Part shown: positions 56,679-64,000 of the stretch, in pieces | Position numbering within the stretch: position 1 is the stretch's first letter | Layout: the number at the start of each line of letters is the position of its first letter | NCBI RefSeq assembly: GCF_022919155.1 | Contig: NZ_CP095045.1 | Span: 2,232,001-2,296,000, forward strand | Direction of reading: 5' to 3' | DNA from: Leucobacter allii | Lineage (GTDB): Bacteria; Actinomycetota; Actinomycetes; Actinomycetales; Microbacteriaceae | DNA: 64,000 nucleotides | Notes under the pieces: generated by a model | Seen by the model: the letters and a program-made list of their open reading frames with translations, nothing else | The model's database searches: none | Told to the model about the DNA's origin: nothing | Translations under genes and position numbers: made by a program

Positions 56679-57359
56679 ATGACCGTGCAGCTCCCGTCCC
56701 CCGCTTCCCCCGCCCGTCCCCGGTCCGCACCGCGGCCCGGCCGCAGGGCGCTCGCCTTCCTCCTCGCCGCCGCACTCGTTGCGGGCGGCGCCGTCCTCAC
56801 CGCGCGGCTCGTCGCGGCGTGGTGGCGTCCCGCGGCTCCCGCCGGCGAGGCCGACCCCTCGCCCGTCGCCTCTGACCCCCTGGCCGCGCTCCTCGGCGGG
56901 GAGCCCGGGGCCGCAGACGGCGTGCTCCCGGAGGGCGCCGGGGTCTGGGACACGGAGCTGCCCGGCGTCTCCGGTCTGGATCCGGCGCTCCTCGCCGCAC
57001 TGCAGACGGCCGCGGGCGATGCTGCGGGCGACGGCGTCGAGTTCACCGTGAACAGCGGCTGGCGTTCGGCGGCGTACCAGGACCGGATGCAGCGCGAGGC
57101 GGTCTCGGAGTACGGCTCCGCGGAGGAGGCGGCGCGGTGGGTCGCCTCAGCGGAGACCTCGGAGCACGTCGCGGGCCGGGCAGTCGACCTCGGCGGTGTC
57201 GACGCGACCCTCTGGCTCGAGCAGTACGGCGCCGCCTACGGCCTCTGCCGCAGCTACGACAACGAGCCGTGGCACTTCGAGCTGCAGCCCGACGCCCCGA
57301 GCGTCGGCTGCGCGCCGAGCTATCCCGATCCGAGTTTCGACCCGCGGCTCGCGGGCTGA
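56679..57359 (+). CDS. VanY-like D-alanyl-D-alanine carboxypeptidase (M15B)
   Basis: A 226-residue zinc peptidase with one N-terminal membrane segment (RRALAFLLAAALVAGGAVL, about residues 22-40) and an extracytoplasmic domain. The metal-binding motif SEHVAGRAVDLG and the C-terminal EPWHFELQP match the SxHxxGxAxD...WHxE pattern of VanX/VanY enzymes, and NSGWRSAAYQ is also typical. It would trim D-Ala from peptidoglycan stem peptides. The neighbouring two-component genes suggest regulation by cell-wall state. Confidence 0.88.
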   Translation: MTVQLPSPASPARPRSAPRPGRRALAFLLAAALVAGGAVLTARLVAAWWRPAAPAGEADPSPVASDPLAALLGGEPGAADGVLPEGAGVWDTELPGVSGLDPALLAALQTAAGDAAGDGVEFTVNSGWRSAAYQDRMQREAVSEYGSAEEAARWVASAETSEHVAGRAVDLGGVDATLWLEQYGAAYGLCRSYDNEPWHFELQPDAPSVGCAPSYPDPSFDPRLAG

Positions 57360-57404
57360 TCCCGCGACCCCGCGACCGACGGTCCCGCGGTCCCGCGATC
57401 CGCG

Positions 57405-57443
57405 GTCCGCGGCTCCGCGGCTCCGCGGCTCCGCGGCTCCGCG
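57405..57443. repeat. 8 bp tandem repeat
   Basis: About four to five copies of CTCCGCGG in the 121 bp gap between the VanY-like and nitronate monooxygenase genes. Flanking sequence is simple GC-rich repeats of CCCGCGAC. No gene is seen here. Confidence 0.7.
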
Positions 57444-57480
57444 ACCGACGGTCCCGCGTCCGGCGGCGCGCGGGACCGCC

Positions 57481-58470
57481 TCAGCGGCCGGTCAGCGCGG
57501 CGAGCACCTCGGCCGCCGAGCGCTCCTCGGTCAGGGCGTCGACGCCGGTGCCGGCGTCGACGGGCACCACGCGGTAGTCGCCCGCGGCCGCGGCCGCGCG
57601 GAACTCCGCTCGCGCCGCCTCGTCCGCTGCGAGCGCGTCCTCGCGTCCGTGCCAGCGGTCGACGAACGGCGTGCGGATGAGGCGCTCGGGGAAGCGCGCC
57701 GGCCACGGCCGGCCGAGCGCCACGTCGTAGACCCGCGACACGAGCGTCTCCTCGCCGCGGCTCGCGAACAGCACCTCGCGGGCGGCCGCGGGCGTGAGCG
57801 CCTCCGTGCATGCGGCGAACGCCGTGCCGACCCACGCCGCCGCGGCTCCCGCGTCGAGCACGCGTGCGAGGTCCGCCGCTCCCGCCACCGCGCCGGCGGC
57901 GAGCACCGGGATCCCGACCGCAGCGCGCACCTCGGCGAGCAGTGCGTCGCGCGGCTCCCGGTGGTCGCCGTGCCCGCCGCCCTCCCGGCCCCGGGCGACG
58001 ACCGCGTCGACGCCCGCGTCGGCGGCGGCTCGGGCCTCGGCGACCGTGGCCGCCTGGGTCACCGCGAGCGCGCCGATGCCGTGCACCGCAGGGATCCACG
58101 CGGCGCCGGGATCCGGGGCGCCCCATTCGCCGAAGCTCACGGACACGAGCGTCGGGCCCGCGGCGAGGGCGCGCTCGAGGAGCGCGGGATCACGGGCGAT
58201 CCCCCACGCGACGAGCCCGATGCCGAAGGGCGAGGCGGCGGGGTCGGTCCCGGCGTGCGCGAGCGCGGTCTCGCGGGCCGCGAGCTCGCGCTCGAGCGCC
58301 GGCACGGAGCCGGCGCTCCCCATGCCGATCGTCCCCAGCCCGCCCGCGAGGGAGACCGCCGCGGCGAGCGCGCCTCCCGCGACGCCGCCCATGGGCGCGC
58401 AGACGACCGGCGCCGCGAGCCCGAGCCCCCTCGCCCATGCCGTGGTCGATGCGCCGTCGCCCGCGCTCAT
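57481..58470 (-). CDS. Nitronate monooxygenase family protein
   Basis: A 329-residue FMN-dependent TIM-barrel enzyme of the NPD/2-nitropropane dioxygenase family: PVVCAPMGGVAGGALAAAVS at the start, VVARGREGGGHGDH with the family's GxExGGH-type signature, and VLAAGAVAGAADLARVLDAGA for the phosphate site. Such enzymes oxidise propionate 3-nitronate and similar toxic nitronates. The ATG at 58470 overlaps the stop of the 89-residue upstream gene (ATGA). Confidence 0.85.
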   Translation of the reverse strand: MSAGDGASTTAWARGLGLAAPVVCAPMGGVAGGALAAAVSLAGGLGTIGMGSAGSVPALERELAARETALAHAGTDPAASPFGIGLVAWGIARDPALLERALAAGPTLVSVSFGEWGAPDPGAAWIPAVHGIGALAVTQAATVAEARAAADAGVDAVVARGREGGGHGDHREPRDALLAEVRAAVGIPVLAAGAVAGAADLARVLDAGAAAAWVGTAFAACTEALTPAAAREVLFASRGEETLVSRVYDVALGRPWPARFPERLIRTPFVDRWHGREDALAADEAARAEFRAAAAAGDYRVVPVDAGTGVDALTEERSAAEVLAALTGR

Positions 58471-58736
58471 GCCGGACCCCCCTCGATCGCCCGCCGGGCG
58501 CGCGCCCAGCGGATATCCCGCTCCCCGGTGAGCCGCAGCAGATCCGCGACCTCGCCGCCGTCGCAGCGCAGCAGCTCGACGCTCACCGCGTCCGCTCCGA
58601 CCTCGGCGATGCGCCACGCGCCCCCGGCGCGCTCCCAGCGCTCGACGGCCTCGGGGGTGTCGACGGCCTCGGGGATTTCAGTGGCCGCATGGACCTCGGG
58701 GGCGCGGGGGCGCCGCCGTACCGGATCGGAGCTCAT
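58467..58736 (-). CDS. Small protein of unknown function
   Basis: An 89-residue acidic/basic protein without membrane segments. The central WRIAEVGADAVSVELLRCDGGE looks like a small beta-sheet domain. I recognise no family. It is translationally coupled to the nitronate monooxygenase by a 4 bp overlap, which is the main reason to accept it, and TACGGT lies 6 nt before its ATG. Confidence 0.7.
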   Translation of the reverse strand: MSSDPVRRRPRAPEVHAATEIPEAVDTPEAVERWERAGGAWRIAEVGADAVSVELLRCDGGEVADLLRLTGERDIRWARARRAIEGGPA

Positions 58737-58742
58737 ACCCCC

Positions 58743-58748
58743 ACCGTA
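58743..58748 (-). promoter_or_regulatory. -10-like TACGGT, leaderless 89-residue gene
   Basis: TACGGT on the minus strand, 6 nt before the ATG at 58736. Confidence 0.45.
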
Positions 58749-58797
58749 CTCCGGTGCGGGACGGGCGCGGCGCCGGGCGGAGCGACGCAGGCCGGCC

Positions 58798-59544
58798 TCA
58801 GGCGCGGCGGTAGCTCAGGTCCCGGATGCTCCGCCCCTTGTCGATGCCCTTCTGCTCGAAGGCGGTGAGGATGCGGCCCGCGAAGCGCTCGGCCCAGTCG
58901 CCGGGGAAGTCCCTGGCGAGGCCGTCGGCGTCGTCGAGCACCTCGCGCATGTGCTCGGCGTAGTCCTCGATGTCGGTGGCGAGCCTGAGCCGGCCGCCGG
59001 GGCGGAGCGCGCGATGCGCGATGCGGGCGAAGTCGGGACTGACGAGCCGGCGTTTGCGGTGGCGCGCCTTCGCCCAGGGATCGGGGAAGAACACCCAGAT
59101 CTCGTCGACGGACCCGGCGGGCAGGTAGTGCTCGAGCAGCTCGGGAGCGTTCACCTCGGCCAGGCGCAGGTTCGACAGATCCGCGAGCTCCGCGCGGATC
59201 ATGGTGCGCGCGAGGCCCGCGCGGAAGACCTCGACCGCGAGGAAGTCGGTGTCGGGCCGCGTGCTCGCGGCGTGCAGGATCGCGTGCCCCTGCCCCGAGC
59301 CGACCTCGACGACGAGCGGAGCCGCGCGCCCGTAGATCGCGGCCGGGTCCCCCGTCGCCCCGGCCGCGACGCTCGTCGCCGCCGGGCCGTGCGGGATGTC
59401 GAGCACGTAGCGCTCCCGGTGCGCCTCCCAGGCGCGCTCCTGCGACGGCGTCATGCGCCCGCTGCGCCGCACGAAGGAGACCGGCTTCTCCCGGAAGGTC
59501 GTCGGGTCGAAGCTCTTCTGCGGGAGGGGCTGCTGCTCGGTCAC
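58798..59544 (-). CDS. trmB: tRNA (guanine-N7)-methyltransferase
   Basis: A 248-residue SAM-dependent enzyme that makes m7G46 in tRNA. The SAM loop VEVGSGQGHAILHAA, the signature FFPDPWAKARHRKRRLV and the C-terminal RDLSYRRA match TrmB. The GTG at 59544 gives the family-length N-terminus and has TACCGT 6 nt upstream; the longer open frame is shadow. Confidence 0.94.
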   Translation of the reverse strand: MTEQQPLPQKSFDPTTFREKPVSFVRRSGRMTPSQERAWEAHRERYVLDIPHGPAATSVAAGATGDPAAIYGRAAPLVVEVGSGQGHAILHAASTRPDTDFLAVEVFRAGLARTMIRAELADLSNLRLAEVNAPELLEHYLPAGSVDEIWVFFPDPWAKARHRKRRLVSPDFARIAHRALRPGGRLRLATDIEDYAEHMREVLDDADGLARDFPGDWAERFAGRILTAFEQKGIDKGRSIRDLSYRRA

Positions 59545-59550
59545 CCCCTC

Positions 59551-59556
59551 ACGGTA
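59551..59556 (-). promoter_or_regulatory. -10-like TACCGT, leaderless trmB
   Basis: TACCGT on the minus strand, 6 nt before the trmB GTG. Confidence 0.45.
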
Positions 59557-59650
59557 GTCCGGCCGGAGCGCCGAGGCAAAGCCGCGGGGCCGCCCCGCGG
59601 GCCGCGCAGGACTACCATGGAGGCGACGGCTTCTGCGGAGGGACACGACC

Positions 59651-60091
59651 ATGACCAGACGGATTCTGCTGGTGAACGGCCCGAATCTCAATCTGCTCGG
59701 CACGCGCGAGCCGGAGATCTACGGCGAGGACACGCTGGCCGACGTGGAGGCGCTCGTCGCGCGCGTGGCCGCGGAGTTCGGGCTCGAGGTGCGCGCGGTG
59801 CAGAGCAACCACGAGGGCGCGCTCATCGACGCCATCCACGCCGCGCGGGAGGACTGCGTCGCGGTCGTCATCAACCCGGGCGCCCTCACGCACACCTCGG
59901 TGGCGCTCCGCGACGCGCTGACGGGCGTGCGCCTCCCCGTCGCCGAGGTCCACATCTCGAACGTGCACGCGCGCGAGGAGTTCCGCCACCGCTCCTACGT
60001 CTCGGGGATCGCGGAGTGCGTCATCGTCGGGGCCGGGGTGCAGGGCTACGATTTCGCGGTGCGTCGGCTCGCCGCCCTCCTCGCCGGCTGA
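59651..60091 (+). CDS. aroQ: Type II 3-dehydroquinate dehydratase
   Basis: A 146-residue dodecamer-forming enzyme that dehydrates 3-dehydroquinate in the shikimate route or its catabolic branch. [17 protein letters not shown] starts the protein with the active-site Tyr; [16 protein letters not shown] and [16 protein letters not shown] carry the catalytic His and substrate loop. Full length. A GGAGGG ribosome site precedes the ATG. It is divergent from trmB and stands alone, with no other aro gene in the window. Confidence 0.96.
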   Translation: MTRRILLVNGPNLNLLGTREPEIYGEDTLADVEALVARVAAEFGLEVRAVQSNHEGALIDAIHAAREDCVAVVINPGALTHTSVALRDALTGVRLPVAEVHISNVHAREEFRHRSYVSGIAECVIVGAGVQGYDFAVRRLAALLAG

Positions 60092-60166
60092 GCCGACGGT
60101 TCGGGAGTCCCGGCGACGGCGCCGGCCGGGTTCCGGCCCCTCGTCGCGGGGCGGCTGCGCGGCCGG

Positions 60167-61093
60167 TCACCGCGAGACGAGGAACCAGTCGAAGAGCTCC
60201 GGCTGATGCGCGTGCACGAGCACCGCGAACACGACGGCGTCGAACAGCAGGTGCACGGTCACCACGTAGGCGAGCGAGCGGCTGCGCAGGAAGATGAGCC
60301 CCTGCACGAGCGCGAAGGGGATCGTGAGCAGCGGCCCCCAGGCGCGGTAGCCGAGCTCCCACAGGAACGACACGAACACGACGGCCTGCAGCGCGTTCGC
60401 CGCCCGGAACGGGAAGTGGCGCAGCAGGAGCACGAACACCGTGCAGATGAAGAAGAGCTCGTCCCAGATCCCGACCGCGCCCACGCCGAGGAAGAGCCGG
60501 GCGATGAGTTCGGGGGAATCGACCGCCGGCCAGTTCCGGTAGACCCCCGAGGTGATGAAGTAGGCGGGCAGGATCAGCCAGCCCAGCACGAGCACGGCGG
60601 CGAGCCAGCCCCAGTGCATGCGCCCCCACCGGCCGCCGCCGCGCCAGGGGAATCCGATGGCCCGGTCCCGGTAGACGAAGCGGGAGAGGAGGTAGGGCAC
60701 GAGCACGGCGCCGCCGAGCGCGAGCGCGAACTTCGCCATCGACCAGGTGTCGAGCTTCGCGGCGAGCGGGATCGCCCGGACGACCGCGAGACCGACGACG
60801 ATGAGCGAGAGATCGCGCAGCAGCGACGGCGTCCGCGCCGCGGCGGGCGCGCCGACCGGATCTCGCGCGGCGTTCGGATCCCGCGCGGCTCCCGGATCCC
60901 GCGCGGGGCCCGCAGCGCCTCCGGCCGCCGCGGCGATCGCGAGGCCCGCAGCGCCGAGCACGGCCCCGAGCCAGACGCTGTGCAGCACGAACCACGCCGG
61001 CGCCATCGCGCAGACGCACGCCGCGGCGAGGAGCGCGGGGACGGCCGGGCGACGGGGCGCGGAGGCGCCCCGATCGCCGGTCGGTCCCGCCAT
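60167..61093 (-). CDS. CPBP-like intramembrane protease family protein
   Basis: A 308-residue polytopic membrane protein with seven or eight helices and an Ala/Arg/Asp-rich cytosolic linker near residues 65-85 that repeats AARDP. The C-terminal half resembles the CPBP (CAAX protease/bacteriocin-processing) family: WDELFFICTVF, FLWELGYRAWGP and HLLFDAVVF. The usual EExxxR of motif 1 reads DELFFI here, lacking the second Glu and the Arg, so proteolytic activity is doubtful. Its ATG shares one base with the upstream stop (TGATG). Confidence 0.7.
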   Translation of the reverse strand: MAGPTGDRGASAPRRPAVPALLAAACVCAMAPAWFVLHSVWLGAVLGAAGLAIAAAAGGAAGPARDPGAARDPNAARDPVGAPAAARTPSLLRDLSLIVVGLAVVRAIPLAAKLDTWSMAKFALALGGAVLVPYLLSRFVYRDRAIGFPWRGGGRWGRMHWGWLAAVLVLGWLILPAYFITSGVYRNWPAVDSPELIARLFLGVGAVGIWDELFFICTVFVLLLRHFPFRAANALQAVVFVSFLWELGYRAWGPLLTIPFALVQGLIFLRSRSLAYVVTVHLLFDAVVFAVLVHAHQPELFDWFLVSR

Positions 61094-61479
61094 CAGCCGA
61101 AGGGGCCGCGCACGGGGCCGGGGGCGTCGGCGAGGAGCACCAGACGGTCGTCGAGCGGGAACGGCAGGCGGAAGCGCTCCACGACGGCGCCGATGTCGCC
61201 GAGATCGTCCTCCGCGACGCCGATGCCGTCGGGCGAGGCCTCCACGATGCGGGCGCGGATCCATTCGCCGTCCTCGCGGCGCAGCGCGTAGATCTCCGCG
61301 AGGTATCCGATCCCGAGCTCCTCGAGGAGCTCCTCGGCCGGGAGCCAGTCGATCGGCGCATCGGCGCGCTGCCGCCCGAGCAGATCGATCGGGACGAAGC
61401 CCTCCCCCTCCGGAGCGATCCAGCCGACGAGCTCGCCGTCCTCGCGGCGGTGCGGGATCCAATGCTCGGGGAGGCTCAT
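61093..61479 (-). CDS. Conserved hypothetical protein
   Basis: A 128-residue soluble, acidic protein. It is Trp- and Glu-rich (HWIPHRREDGELVGWIAPEG, then DWLPAEELLEELGIGYL) and looks like a small alpha/beta domain. I recognise no family. It is coupled to the CPBP-like gene by a one-base stop/start overlap and has TAGGCT 6 nt before its ATG, so the two form a leaderless two-gene operon. Confidence 0.75.
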   Translation of the reverse strand: MSLPEHWIPHRREDGELVGWIAPEGEGFVPIDLLGRQRADAPIDWLPAEELLEELGIGYLAEIYALRREDGEWIRARIVEASPDGIGVAEDDLGDIGAVVERFRLPFPLDDRLVLLADAPGPVRGPFG

Positions 61480-61485
61480 AGGGCG

Positions 61486-61491
61486 AGCCTA
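61486..61491 (-). promoter_or_regulatory. -10-like TAGGCT, leaderless hypothetical gene
   Basis: TAGGCT on the minus strand, 6 nt before the ATG at 61479. Confidence 0.45.
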
Positions 61492-61570
61492 GCAAGCGCC
61501 GCCCGGTCGGGACGGCGCGGCGGGCGGGAAGCGATCAGGATTCGAGAAGTCGCACGCGCGGCGCCCCCAC

Positions 61571-61576
61571 TACTCT
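61571..61576 (+). promoter_or_regulatory. -10-like TACTCT, leaderless UvrA-like gene
   Basis: TACTCT ends 6 nt before the ATG at 61583. Confidence 0.5.
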
Positions 61577-61582
61577 GGCTCC

Positions 61583-63937
<2,355 letters not shown>

Positions 63938-64000
63938 GCCGTGGGCCGGGCCCGGGCGCGCGGCACCCGGCGAGCCCGCCGCCCCGGCGGAGACGTCAGC

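Overview
The window is GC-rich, densely coded actinobacterial chromosome. Gene order (argS, lysA, hom, thrB, rho, prfA, prmC, tsaC, WecA-like, atpI-like, atpBEFHAGDC), an Ala-rich Rho and protein-level resemblance point to the Microbacteriaceae, most likely a Leucobacter-like organism. That placement is inference from gene content; no rRNA is present. I see no prophage, insertion sequence, CRISPR array or integrase.

Layout. 0-2.8 kb: end of a PfkB-type sugar kinase, a frameshifted M20 amidohydrolase, yaaA. 2.8-13.1 kb: the ATP synthase operon followed upstream by an AtpI-like protein, a WecA/TagO-like transferase, tsaC and prmC, all on the minus strand. 13.2-19.2 kb: a block (cysK, cysE, MFS, GNAT, DUF559 protein) rich in tandem and inverted repeats that separates prmC from prfA. 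19.2-26.5 kb: prfA, rho, thrB, hom, lysA. 26.8-31.7 kb: a permease/alcohol dehydrogenase pair divergent from a PucR regulator, then a DUF2993 protein. 31.7-39.7 kb: argS, a second permease, GNAT, a PoxB-like enzyme, an AI-2E-type membrane protein, a broken alpha/beta hydrolase. 39.8-43.1 kb: tRNA-Arg(CCG), an NmrA-like/HxlR divergent pair, two tiny proteins, a frameshifted NiaP-like MFS. 43.1-47.9 kb: gcvPTH under a tandem glycine riboswitch. 47.9-54.8 kb: a permease divergent from glnA-like, C26 hydrolase, aldehyde dehydrogenase, SDR and GntR genes. 54.8-57.4 kb: a two-component system and a VanY-like carboxypeptidase. 57.5-64 kb: nitronate monooxygenase, trmB, aroQ, a CPBP-like protein and a short UvrA-like ABC ATPase.

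The most interesting biology is at 43-54.8 kb. The divergent catabolic cluster reads best as a gamma-glutamylation route for a small amine, probably ethanolamine: import, glutamylation, two oxidations, hydrolysis. With ethanolamine the end product would be glycine, and the next unit downstream of the permease is the glycine cleavage operon with its glycine riboswitch. Two TGGT/ACCA palindromes between the divergent promoters suit the cluster's own GntR regulator.

Two patterns run through the whole window. First, at least thirteen start codons have a TANNNT -10-like hexamer 6-8 nt upstream, the layout of leaderless transcripts. Second, four genes carry five frameshifts that are all restored by adding one base, four of them in G/C homopolymers; this suggests consensus undercalling rather than gene decay.
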